Below are positions 15,512 through 23,192 of a DNA stretch of 39,883 nt, piece after piece. A model generated the notes under the pieces. The model did no database searches. It was not told the origin of the DNA and saw only the letters and a list, made by a program, of their open reading frames with translations. The stretch is from assembly GCA_937897615.1 (NCBI GenBank), contig CALCNO010000121.1, positions 1-39,883 of the forward strand, written 5' to 3'. Position 1 is the stretch's first letter; each line of letters begins with the position of its first letter. The DNA comes from an uncultured Anaerolineaceae bacterium (GTDB lineage Bacteria; Chloroflexota; Anaerolineae; Anaerolineales; Anaerolineaceae). The translations under genes were made by a program, and so were the position numbers.

Positions 15512-16282
15512 ATGGCACGTTACCAACTGATTCTTGCGTACGACGGCACTGATTTTTTTGGCTTTCAACGCCAGGGGAACAGCCGCACCGTTCAGAGCGT
15601 GGTAGAAAAAGCCCTGCAGGATCTGGGCTGGCAGGAGGACTCACTCCTCTTTGCCGGCAGAACCGATGCCGGGGTACACGCCAACGGGCAGGTGATTTCC
15701 TTTGACTTGAACTGGCAGCATAACGATGCTGACTTGCTCAATGCGCTGAATGCCAAACTCCCCGCTGATGCAGCCGTGCGGAACATTGCCCAGGTAGAGG
15801 CCGATTTCCACCCCCGTTATGACGCCTCCTGCCGCGGCTATGTGTACCGCATCTATCAGGCAGCCCAGCGCGATCCTTTACAGGAACGGTATGCCTGGCG
15901 TGTGTGGCCACAGCTTGATGCTGCGCTGCTGAACGCCGCGGCGGAACGCTTCCTGGGGCGGCACGATTTTGCCGCTTTTGGGCGACCGATGAAACCGGGC
16001 AGTTCCACCACCCGTGAGGTTTTTGCGAGCGCCTGGAATGCAACCCCCCGGGGTTGGGAATATCACGTCAGCGCCAATGCTTTTCTCTACCACATGGTAC
16101 GCCGCCTGGTGTTTGTGCAAGTGGAGGTGGCACGTGGTGGATTACCCCTCGAGGCGCTGGAAGCTGGGTTTGCCCGGCCGAAGTCACTGCATCCGGGGCT
16201 GGCGCCGGCACACGGGCTCACGCTTGAGCACGTAGAGTACGGCCAGGGCAGGCAGGAATCGTTGGAAGAAGACGAAAACTAG
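15512..16282 (+). CDS. truA: tRNA pseudouridine(38-40) synthase
   Basis: The 256-residue enzyme isomerises U38-U40 in the anticodon arm of many tRNAs. The catalytic motif FAGRTDAGVHANGQV holds the nucleophilic Asp at about residue 52. Other family motifs are LAYDGTDFFGFQRQGNSRTV at the N-terminus, YDASCRGYVYRIYQ, HDFAAFGRPMKPGSSTTREV and NAFLYHMVRRLV. Position between rplQ and rplM is common in many phyla. Confidence 0.97.
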   Translation: MARYQLILAYDGTDFFGFQRQGNSRTVQSVVEKALQDLGWQEDSLLFAGRTDAGVHANGQVISFDLNWQHNDADLLNALNAKLPADAAVRNIAQVEADFHPRYDASCRGYVYRIYQAAQRDPLQERYAWRVWPQLDAALLNAAAERFLGRHDFAAFGRPMKPGSSTTREVFASAWNATPRGWEYHVSANAFLYHMVRRLVFVQVEVARGGLPLEALEAGFARPKSLHPGLAPAHGLTLEHVEYGQGRQESLEEDEN

Positions 16283-16311
16283 AACTTGAAACATATGTGA
16301 ACGGAGAGACT

Positions 16312-16740
16312 ATGCTAGACAAGACCTTTGTCTTAAAAGGAAAACAGGAACCTGAATGGCTGTTGGTGGACGCTACCGGCCAGGGAATTGGCCGCCTGGC
16401 CACCCAGATTGCTGGTTATTTGATGGGCAAGCACAAGCCCACTTTTACCCCCGGCGTTGACAACGGCGACGTGGTGGTGGTGATCAATGCTGCTAAACTG
16501 GAAATTTCTCAGAAGCGCATGGATACTAAAATGTACTACAAGCACTCCAACTACCCCGGTGGCCTCAAATCGGTGGGGCTGCGCGAACAGATGCGTGTGC
16601 ATCCTGATCGTGTGATTACCTCTGCCGTATGGGGCATGTTACCGCACAACAAGCTTGGCCGCGAACTGATCAAGCGTTTGAAGGTTTACGCCGGCAGCGA
16701 GCACCCGCATGTTGCTCAGAACCCGAAACCGGTTGCATAA
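16312..16740 (+). CDS. rplM: 50S ribosomal protein L13
   Basis: ATG 16312 lies 5 bases after GGAG and gives 142 residues. A GTG at 16297 would add five residues and contain the Shine-Dalgarno itself. Motifs: EWLLVDATGQGIGRLATQIA, MGKHKPTFTPGVDNGDVVVV, YYKHSNYPGGLKS and GMLPHNKLGRELIKRLKVYA. L13 is an early 50S assembly protein and pairs in an operon with rpsI, as here. Confidence 0.98.
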   Translation: MLDKTFVLKGKQEPEWLLVDATGQGIGRLATQIAGYLMGKHKPTFTPGVDNGDVVVVINAAKLEISQKRMDTKMYYKHSNYPGGLKSVGLREQMRVHPDRVITSAVWGMLPHNKLGRELIKRLKVYAGSEHPHVAQNPKPVA

Positions 16741-16755
16741 AGGAGCAAGTGATTT

Positions 16756-17151
16756 ATGTCTGGACAATATTTTGAAGGTATTGGTCGCCGCAAGGAAAGC
16801 ACTGCCCGTGTCCGCTTAATGGCCGGCACTGGCAAATTCACCGTCAACGAAAAACCGCTGGAAGAGTACTTCCCGCGCATCGGGGATATGGAAATGATCC
16901 TTGGACCGTTGGGTGCCGCCCAGCAGGAGCGCTCTGCTTACGATATCACCGCCACGGTTCACGGCGGCGGTGTCACTGGCCAGACCGATTCTGTGCAGCT
17001 TGGCTTGGCCCGCGCTCTGGTGAAGATGAATGCTGAGAACACGGCCCTGTTGCGCAAGGGTGGTTTCCTCACCCGCGACCCGCGCGTGAAGGAACGCAAG
17101 AAACCAGGCCTCAAGCGCGCCCGCAAGGCTCCTACCTACACCAAGCGTTAA
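16756..17151 (+). CDS. rpsI: 30S ribosomal protein S9
   Basis: The 131-residue product starts with YFEGIGRRKESTARVRLMAG and ends in the basic tail RDPRVKERKKPGLKRARKAP then TYTKR, which in known ribosomes touches P-site tRNA. VHGGGVTGQTDSVQLGLARA is the central S9 motif. It is the last ribosomal gene of the long cluster, and a hairpin with a U-rich tail follows six bases after the stop. Confidence 0.98.
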   Translation: MSGQYFEGIGRRKESTARVRLMAGTGKFTVNEKPLEEYFPRIGDMEMILGPLGAAQQERSAYDITATVHGGGVTGQTDSVQLGLARALVKMNAENTALLRKGGFLTRDPRVKERKKPGLKRARKAPTYTKR

Positions 17152-17156
17152 ACCGC

Positions 17157-17178
17157 TCAGGGGTACCCCTGATTTCTT
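17157..17178 (+). terminator. Likely intrinsic terminator after rpsI
   Basis: TCAGGGG (17157-17163) and CCCCTGA (17166-17172) form a perfect palindrome, folding with a small loop, followed by TTTCTT (17173-17178). It is placed right after the last ribosomal protein gene. The T run is interrupted, so termination may be partial. Confidence 0.6.
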
Positions 17179-17248
17179 AAGATGCAATCGCTTCTCTTGG
17201 ATCGGAAGCAGGGGTTCCCTGCAGATCGCGGAGAGTGGATTGCATCTT
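17179..17248 (+). repeat. 70-nt imperfect palindrome upstream of mazG
   Basis: The outer arms AAGATGCAATC (17179-17189) and GATTGCATCTT (17238-17248) match perfectly over 11 bp. Inside, CTCT (17194-17197) pairs with AGAG (17232-17235), GATC (17200-17203) with GATC (17224-17227), and GCAGGG (17208-17213) with CCCTGC (17217-17222) around loop GTT. The stem is thus nested through almost its full length. It could be a REP-like element, a small RNA, or a leader hairpin of the next gene. Confidence 0.6.
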
Positions 17249-17282
17249 TGATTTAACCCTATGTGCTGGAAATGAGGCCGCA

Positions 17283-18395
17283 ATGCAAAAATGGGAATTA
17301 ACTACCGCAACAGGAGAGCAAATTGCCTTTGGCAATTTGCCGGCCAGCGCAGATGCTGAAAGTTTGCTGATCGCATCTGGCCAGATTTTTGCCGGTAAAT
17401 ACCACCTGCCTTTCTCTGCGGCTTTGCCGACACTGGTCTTTGCTCCTTTCTGCACCGTTGAGGCGCCGCAGCTGCAACTTCTCTTCCTCAGCGAATATGC
17501 GCCGCAGGAGACGCTTTACGCTTCAGCGGATGGCTTTTCCTGGCAGTCGTTTACTGCCGGGGAATTGGCCGGCAAAGCCGGCGCCGCTGCCTTCCTCTTT
17601 TTACCGGGCAGAGGCGGCGAAACAACCTTGGAGGGATTTCAAGAGATTATCGCTCACCTGCGTGCGCCGGAAGGCTGCCCCTGGGACCGCAAGCAGACGC
17701 ACGCCTCACTGCGCACCTACTTGCTGGAAGAGACCTACGAGGCTTTGGATGCACTTGATCGTGCTGATCCAGCTGCTTTGAAGGAGGAGTTGGGCGATTT
17801 GCTGCTGCAAATTGCCCTGCATGCTCAAATTGCCCAGGAAAGCGGCGAGTTCCGCCTGGGGGATGTGCTCACAGGCATTCACCAAAAGATTGTTTTTCGC
17901 CACCCGCATGTCTTTAAGGATTGGGTGGTGAGCGGCGAGGAACAGGTACTGCAAAATTGGGAAGCCCTCAAAAGCCAGGAGCGCCAGGCCAACGGTACTG
18001 AGGCGGAAAAGGGGCTGCTGGACGGCGTGCCATCGTCTTATCCGGCGTTGGCGCAGGCGCAGGCACTGCAAGAGCGCGCTGCCCGTGTGGGTTTTGACTG
18101 GGCTGAGATCACCCCGGTGATCGATAAAATCCAGGAGGAGTTAGAGGAGATTCGCACAGCCACTACGGCAGAGGCGCGCGGTAAAGAGTTTGGCGACCTG
18201 CTTTTTGCCATTGTCAACTTGCTGCGCTGGGAAAAGGTGGACGCCGAAACCGCACTGCGCCAGACCAATGCCAAATTCCGCAAACGCTTTGCTTTCATTG
18301 AGAAGGCTGCCCGCGACCAAAATCGGCAGCTGCAGCAAATGACCCTGCAGGAGATGGACGCCCTGTGGGAGCAGGCCAAGCAGTACGATGATTGA
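17283..18395 (+). CDS. mazG: MazG-family nucleoside triphosphate pyrophosphohydrolase with a short N-terminal domain
   Basis: ATG 17283 (370 residues) is preferred because GAGG lies 5 bases upstream; GTG 17235 lies inside the palindrome with poor spacing. Two MazG domains are visible. The first, from about residue 118, has HLRAPEGCPWDRKQTHASL, LLEETYEALDALD and EELGDLLLQIALHAQ. The second has IQEELEEIRTA and EFGDLLFAIVNLLRW. MazG proteins hydrolyse NTPs to NMP and pyrophosphate. The first 117 residues are not recognisable. Their place matches the tetrapyrrole-methylase domain of YabN-type fusions, and they could be a worn remnant of it. Confidence 0.93.
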   Translation: MQKWELTTATGEQIAFGNLPASADAESLLIASGQIFAGKYHLPFSAALPTLVFAPFCTVEAPQLQLLFLSEYAPQETLYASADGFSWQSFTAGELAGKAGAAAFLFLPGRGGETTLEGFQEIIAHLRAPEGCPWDRKQTHASLRTYLLEETYEALDALDRADPAALKEELGDLLLQIALHAQIAQESGEFRLGDVLTGIHQKIVFRHPHVFKDWVVSGEEQVLQNWEALKSQERQANGTEAEKGLLDGVPSSYPALAQAQALQERAARVGFDWAEITPVIDKIQEELEEIRTATTAEARGKEFGDLLFAIVNLLRWEKVDAETALRQTNAKFRKRFAFIEKAARDQNRQLQQMTLQEMDALWEQAKQYDD

Positions 18396-18410
18396 CCGCG
18401 CCGCGCAGGT

Positions 18411-18416
18411 TATAAT
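18411..18416 (+). promoter_or_regulatory. Possible -10 element for ftcD
   Basis: A perfect TATAAT lies 26 bases before the ATG at 18443. A TTGACC at 18392-18397 is only 13 bases upstream, too close for a normal -35. The call rests on the -10 and its place in the spacer alone. Confidence 0.35.
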
Positions 18417-18442
18417 TAAGCCACTTTTTGCCAGAGGTACCC

Positions 18443-19978
18443 ATGCCTAATCCCATTGTTGAGTGTATCCCCAATTTCTCTGATGCGCGCCGCCCGGAAG
18501 TGATTGATGCCATCATTGCTGCGGTCAAGTCTGTGCCGGCCGTGCACCTTTTGGATCGCCATTCAGACCTGGACCATAACCGCACCGTGCTCACGATGGT
18601 GGGCGCACCGGCTGCTGTGGAACAGGCTGCTTTTTTAGCCATTCAAAAAGCCGCTGAGCTGATTGACATGGACGCACACACCGGCGCACACCCACGCCTT
18701 GGCGCCACCGACGTGGTGCCCTTTGTACCCATCGCTGATATTTCAATGGTGGAATGTGTGGAAATGGCCCGCCGCCTTGGTCTCAGGGTGGGGCAGGAGC
18801 TGGGTATTCCGGTGTATTTATATGAAGAAGCTGCGTCCTCGCCGGAACGACAGAATCTCGAAAATATTCGCAAGGGGCAGTACGAAGGCTTGAAGGAAGA
18901 GATTTTGACCAATCCTGCACGCCAGCCCGATTTTGGCCCCGCCAGGCTTGGCAGGGCCGGTGCCACCGTCATTGGCGCCCGTGCCCCTTTGATTGCTTTC
19001 AACGTCTACCTGACTACCAATGATGTGTCCATTGCGCAAAAGATTGCCAGGGTCTTGCGCAACTCTTCTGGCGGTTACCGCTTTGTCAAGGCGATGGGGG
19101 TGCTGGTGGAAGGGCGAGCCCAGGTTTCAATGAACCTGACAAACTTCAAACAGTCACCCATTGGCCGCATTGTGGAAACTATTCGGCGCGAGGCGCAGCG
19201 CTACGGCGTGGCCATTCACCACAGTGAATTGGTGGGCCTTACCCCGCAGGATGCGCTGGTAGAAAGTGCGGTGTGGTATACCCAGTTGGACGACTTTAAA
19301 ACCGACCAAATCCTGGAAAATAGGATGTTTGAAGTACTCAAGGAAAGCCCTACTCTCGCGGCTGCCCCGGCCGATTTTCTGGATCGATTGGCCAGTGCCG
19401 ACCCCACCCCCGGCGGCGGTTCGGCGGCAGCACATACCGGCGCGGCGGCGGCGGCACTGGTGACGATGGTTGGACGTGTGACGGTGGGCAAAAAGAAATA
19501 CGCGGCGGTGGAAGCGCAAATGTTTGCCATGATCGAGCGCTCCGAAGAGCTGCGACGCTTGCTCACGTTGGCAGTCGAAGAAGATGCCGTTTCTTTTGAG
19601 GGTTACCTGGCTGCTACCAGGCTGCCCAAAAACACCGCGGAAGAGAATGCTGCACGCCTAGCTGCGATGGATGCGGCCACACGCACTGCGGCACAGGTGC
19701 CGCAACGCGCGGCTGCGCTTTGCCTTGAGGTGCTGGATCTGGCGCATACTGCAGCATCCTTGGGCAATCTTAATGCCATTTCGGATGCAGCCTCGGCGGG
19801 TTTTCTGGCGCAGGCGGCGCTGCGTTGTGCGGTAGCCAATGTGCGCATTAACGTCAATTCGCTGCAAGACCCTGCTTCCATGCAGGCCGAACTGGCAGCA
19901 GCACAGGAAATGGAAACACAGTCTGCCGAAAAACTGGCGGTCATTACCAGGGTACTGCAGGAACGTGCGGGGTTGTGA
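18443..19978 (+). CDS. ftcD: Bifunctional glutamate formiminotransferase / formimidoyltetrahydrofolate cyclodeaminase
   Basis: ATG 18443 follows AGAGG by 5 bases; the product has 511 residues. Residues 1 to about 300 are the formiminotransferase domains (PIVECIPNFSDARRPEVIDA, DMDAHTGAHPRLGATDVVPF, YEEAASSPERQNLENIRKGQ). Residues from about 310 are the cyclodeaminase (LASADPTPGGGSAAAHTGAA). Together they move the formimino group of formiminoglutamate onto tetrahydrofolate and release ammonia to give methenyl-THF, linking histidine degradation to one-carbon metabolism. The same fusion is known from animals and some bacteria. No other hut genes are nearby. Confidence 0.95.
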   Translation: MPNPIVECIPNFSDARRPEVIDAIIAAVKSVPAVHLLDRHSDLDHNRTVLTMVGAPAAVEQAAFLAIQKAAELIDMDAHTGAHPRLGATDVVPFVPIADISMVECVEMARRLGLRVGQELGIPVYLYEEAASSPERQNLENIRKGQYEGLKEEILTNPARQPDFGPARLGRAGATVIGARAPLIAFNVYLTTNDVSIAQKIARVLRNSSGGYRFVKAMGVLVEGRAQVSMNLTNFKQSPIGRIVETIRREAQRYGVAIHHSELVGLTPQDALVESAVWYTQLDDFKTDQILENRMFEVLKESPTLAAAPADFLDRLASADPTPGGGSAAAHTGAAAAALVTMVGRVTVGKKKYAAVEAQMFAMIERSEELRRLLTLAVEEDAVSFEGYLAATRLPKNTAEENAARLAAMDAATRTAAQVPQRAAALCLEVLDLAHTAASLGNLNAISDAASAGFLAQAALRCAVANVRINVNSLQDPASMQAELAAAQEMETQSAEKLAVITRVLQERAGL

Positions 19979-19998
19979 ACCCCGTCAGGAGGTGGGTG

Positions 19999-20553
19999 GT
20001 GGGTATCAAATCGGATCGCTGGATTCGCCAGATGGCATTGGAGCAGGGGATGATTGCACCCTTTGCCGCGGAGCAGGTGCGCGATGGCGTGATCTCTTAC
20101 GGGGTTTCCTCGTATGGCTATGACATTCGCGTAGCCGATGAGTTCAAGATTTTTACCAATGTGTACAGTGCCATCGTTGACCCCAAGCATTTTGACCCGC
20201 AGTCGATGGTGGATTTCAAGGGCGATGTGTGTATCATCCCACCTAATTCTTTTGCGCTGGCACGCACCGTGGAGTACTTCCGCATTCCACGCTCGATCCT
20301 CACCATTTGTGTGGGTAAGAGTACCTATGCTCGTTGCGGTATTATCGTCAACGTAACGCCTTTTGAACCCGAGTGGGAAGGGTATGTGACACTGGAGATT
20401 TCCAACACCACCCCGCTGCCGGCAAAAATTTACGCCAACGAGGGCATTGCCCAGGTGCTTTTCTTTGATGGTGATGAAGTTTGCCAGACTTCCTATGCCG
20501 ACCGCAAGGGAAAATACCAGAAGCAGCAAAGCATCTTATTGCCGCGGCTTTAA
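19999..20553 (+). CDS. dcd: dCTP deaminase
   Basis: GTG 19999 lies 6 bases after a perfect AGGAGG (19987-19992) and gives 184 residues starting (M)GIKSDRWIRQMALEQGMI, as in the family. GTG 19975 would overlap ftcD and add unconserved residues. The enzyme deaminates dCTP to dUTP for thymidylate synthesis. Motifs: ISYGVSSYGYDIRVADEFKI, CVGKSTYARCGIIVNVTPFE and EWEGYVTLEISNTT, with the catalytic Glu in the last. Whether it also hydrolyses dUTP cannot be told. Confidence 0.95.
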   Translation: MGIKSDRWIRQMALEQGMIAPFAAEQVRDGVISYGVSSYGYDIRVADEFKIFTNVYSAIVDPKHFDPQSMVDFKGDVCIIPPNSFALARTVEYFRIPRSILTICVGKSTYARCGIIVNVTPFEPEWEGYVTLEISNTTPLPAKIYANEGIAQVLFFDGDEVCQTSYADRKGKYQKQQSILLPRL

Positions 20554-20568
20554 ACGGCATCATTTTTT
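20540..20568 (+). terminator. Possible terminator at the dcd 3' end
   Basis: TGCCG (20540-20544) and CGGCA (20555-20559) form a 5-bp stem with a 10-base loop, followed by TC and ATTTTTT (20562-20568). The left arm lies inside the end of dcd. The stem is short, so this is a weak call. Confidence 0.4.
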
Positions 20569-20586
20569 ATTATCGGAGCAATCTAC

Positions 20587-21825
20587 ATGTTGAACGTCTT
20601 CAAAAAAACTGCACCGGCGCTGCTTGCACTTGCCTTTGCCCTCAGCGGCTGCGGGCTGATCCCCACCGCGGCACCAACGGCCACTGCCACCTCCCTGCCA
20701 CCCACTGCTACGGCCATTCCGCCTACGCCTACTGCCACGCCTACTCCCACTGAGGTACCGTACTACGCGGAGGCCACGGTGTGGAGCGGTGATTTGCAGG
20801 TGCCGATCCTGATTTACCACCGTTTTATCTCAGACTCAGTGCAGGATGCTCCGACTACCAAAATTCGCTATAGCGATTTTAAGCAGCAACTACAGGACCT
20901 TTACGATAACGGTTTTAGCCTCGTTTCATTGACCGACTGGCTGAATGGAACATTTGTGGTGCCCGCTGACCGGAAGCCCTTGATTTTGACGATTGATGAC
21001 CTGTGGTTTGCTGACCAGATTTACCTCGATGATGACGGTACGCCATCGCCGTACTCCGGGGTGGGTATTCTGTGGCGTTTTTCGCAGGAACATCCCGATT
21101 TTGGTTTTTCTGTTTCCGTTTTTGCTAACATGGGGGATAAATACTTCTCCGATACGTTCATTCCCGGGGATGAGCGTTTCATCCGAAACTCGGATGACAA
21201 CAGCCCCATCTGGCAGGATAAACTTTCAAATACCATCGTCTGGGCCATCGAGAATGGGGTTGACCCCTACAACCATACTTACACTCATGTGCAGCTCGAC
21301 AAGACTGCTCCGCAGGACATCCAGTACCAGTTGCTGCAAAATGACCAGTCGATGCGCTACTTTTTGCAGCGGGTAAACCGCGACGATCTCATCCCACGCC
21401 TGGGGAACATCATCGCTTTGCCGTTTGGCACCTGGCCTTCTACCACCAGCGGAATAAATGTCCTCAAGAACTATAAGAATCCCGAAGGCAAGCCGGTAGC
21501 GGCCATCCTGGAAGCTTACAACCTGGATGCGGCGCAGTTGACCCCCTCGGTATTTTCTACCAGCTTTGACCGTTTTGCCATCCAGCGTATCACCGCATCA
21601 GATTATATGATCCAGTTCATTATTGACCATAAAGCTGATGTTCCCTCAGCCGGAACCTGCCAGGTAGGCCCGCTGGCAAAAGAGCAGGCAGCCGATACCG
21701 ATGCACTGCGCAGCGCAATTGCCACACAGATCAGCAGCGGCACCTGCCCGGAAGGAATTTATAATATCTCAGGAATTGTTTTTGTTGCCAGAAATGGTAC
21801 TGTGGAGGTTTATTCTCCACAGTAG
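20587..21825 (+). CDS. Lipoprotein with NodB-like polysaccharide deacetylase domain
   Basis: The 412-residue protein has a signal peptide with lipobox LSGC (Cys about residue 22) and then a Thr/Pro/Ala linker to about residue 58. The catalytic domain starts at VPILIYHRF. The NodB metal ligands seem intact: Asp in LTIDD (residues 137-138) and HTYTH (H230, H234). The first motif is unusual, LTIDDLW instead of the usual TFDDG, and the gap between the motifs is longer than normal. Such enzymes remove acetyl groups from peptidoglycan or other surface glycans outside the membrane. The substrate cannot be told. Confidence 0.8.
   Translation: MLNVFKKTAPALLALAFALSGCGLIPTAAPTATATSLPPTATAIPPTPTATPTPTEVPYYAEATVWSGDLQVPILIYHRFISDSVQDAPTTKIRYSDFKQQLQDLYDNGFSLVSLTDWLNGTFVVPADRKPLILTIDDLWFADQIYLDDDGTPSPYSGVGILWRFSQEHPDFGFSVSVFANMGDKYFSDTFIPGDERFIRNSDDNSPIWQDKLSNTIVWAIENGVDPYNHTYTHVQLDKTAPQDIQYQLLQNDQSMRYFLQRVNRDDLIPRLGNIIALPFGTWPSTTSGINVLKNYKNPEGKPVAAILEAYNLDAAQLTPSVFSTSFDRFAIQRITASDYMIQFIIDHKADVPSAGTCQVGPLAKEQAADTDALRSAIATQISSGTCPEGIYNISGIVFVARNGTVEVYSPQ
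21798..21824 (+). repeat. Perfect hairpin over the deacetylase stop codon
   Basis: TACTGTGGAG (21798-21807) and CTCCACAGTA (21815-21824) form a 10-bp perfect stem with loop GTTTATT. It covers the last codons and part of the TAG stop. No T run follows, so it is unlikely to be an intrinsic terminator. It may protect the 3' end or hinder read-through into the next gene. Confidence 0.5.
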
Positions 21826-21851
21826 GTGATTGCTCAAGCATTGGAGGGTAT

Positions 21852-23192
21852 ATGGGCAAGATTAAAGAAGTTATCAAGCGCAGCGGCGCGGTGGTTCCCT
21901 TCACCCCGGAGCGTATTACCAATGCCATTTACCGCGCAGCGGTAGAAGTAGGGGGGCGCAACCGCGAACTGGCACAGGGGCTGGCGGATCAGGTGGTTGC
22001 AGCGCTGGAAGCCAAAGCTACGCCCGGGTACCAGCCGCACATTGAAGAAATCCAGGATGTTGTTGAAAAAGTGCTCATCGAAAATGGCCATGCACGCGTC
22101 GCCAAGGCTTACATCCTTTACCGCGATGAGCGTACCCGCCATCGTAAGCAGCAGCAACTGCAATCCATCGGCCCATCAGAGAACATCCCCTGGGCCAAGA
22201 TCTGGCATGTGCTGGACTGGGCGGTTTCTCACAACCTGCACACCACCGATGCCCTGCACCAGCGCATTGATGCCGGCGAGTACATGCAGATCATCATTGA
22301 GTCCGAGGCAGCTTACCAGGTAGACGTGGAAAAGGCTGCGCAGATGATCCTGGAGCGCCAGGAGAAGGTGCGCCTGGTACTGGTCACCGGGCCTTCTTCC
22401 AGCGGTAAGACCACCACTACCATCAAGGTCGGCGAAAAGCTCAAGTCTTCCGGGCTTAAGTTAGTGACACTCAATGTAGACAACTACTTCTTTGATCTTG
22501 AAATGCACCCCAAAGATGAGTTTGGCGATTATGACTTTGAAACTCCCTTTGCGTTGGACCTGGCGCTGATCAACGAACACTTGCAGCGTTTGGTAGCCGG
22601 TGAAGAGATCAAAATTCCTTATTATGATTTCAAAACGGGCCACCGCCAGTTGAATCAGACGCCGATGAAGCTGAACCCCGGCGAGTTGATTCTGATCGAT
22701 TCGCTGCATGGGTTGTTCCCGGCCCTCACAGAAGCCATCCCTGATGAAAGCAAGTTCAAACTCTATCTGGAGCCGCTGCTGCAGATGAAAGGCGACGACG
22801 GCGATTACATCCGCTGGACAGACATCCGCCTTATCCGGCGTATGCTGCGCGACGCCACCCACCGCGCGTACGATCCACGCCAGACGCTGGAGCACTGGCA
22901 TTATGTGCGCTCCAGCGAGATGCGCAACATCATTCCCAACAATATCCACGCCAATCACATCATCAATTCGGCCATGCCCTATGAGTTATGTGTCTATGCT
23001 CGCCGTATGGGCGCACAATTCCTCGAATGGGAGAGGGATTACCGGGATGATCCGCTGCGTGCCGATGCCTTTGAACGGGCCAGCCGGGTGGCGCACATGC
23101 TGGAATGGATTCCCCCTGTCGACGAAGATCACCTCATCCCCTCGGACTCGGTCATTCGCGAGTTCATCGGGGGTTCCAGCCTCAAGTATTAA
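21852..23192 (+). CDS. ATP-cone plus uridine-kinase-type (PRK family) P-loop protein
   Basis: The 446-residue protein has two parts. Residues 1 to about 98 are an ATP-cone (IKRSGAVVPFTPERITNAIY, HARVAKAYILYRDER), a nucleotide-sensing domain best known from ribonucleotide reductases. From about residue 175 follows a phosphoribulokinase/uridine-kinase P-loop NTPase, with Walker A GPSSSGKT at residues 180-187 and NVDNYFFDLEMHPKDEFGDY and DFETPFALDLALINEHLQRL downstream. It probably phosphorylates a nucleoside or similar small molecule under ATP/dATP control. The substrate is unknown. GGAGGG precedes the ATG; the stop overlaps the next gene (TAATG). Confidence 0.85.
   Translation: MGKIKEVIKRSGAVVPFTPERITNAIYRAAVEVGGRNRELAQGLADQVVAALEAKATPGYQPHIEEIQDVVEKVLIENGHARVAKAYILYRDERTRHRKQQQLQSIGPSENIPWAKIWHVLDWAVSHNLHTTDALHQRIDAGEYMQIIIESEAAYQVDVEKAAQMILERQEKVRLVLVTGPSSSGKTTTTIKVGEKLKSSGLKLVTLNVDNYFFDLEMHPKDEFGDYDFETPFALDLALINEHLQRLVAGEEIKIPYYDFKTGHRQLNQTPMKLNPGELILIDSLHGLFPALTEAIPDESKFKLYLEPLLQMKGDDGDYIRWTDIRLIRRMLRDATHRAYDPRQTLEHWHYVRSSEMRNIIPNNIHANHIINSAMPYELCVYARRMGAQFLEWERDYRDDPLRADAFERASRVAHMLEWIPPVDEDHLIPSDSVIREFIGGSSLKY

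Noticed and set aside
18443..19978. Possibility that FtcD and FchA were fused by a sequencing error
   Set aside because: The frame is continuous with a sensible linker, and the bifunctional fusion is known in other organisms.
20690..20760. Repetitive Thr/Pro/Ala coding stretch, checked as a possible CRISPR or tandem DNA repeat
   Set aside because: It is a low-complexity linker behind a lipobox, in frame, with irregular units and no spacers.
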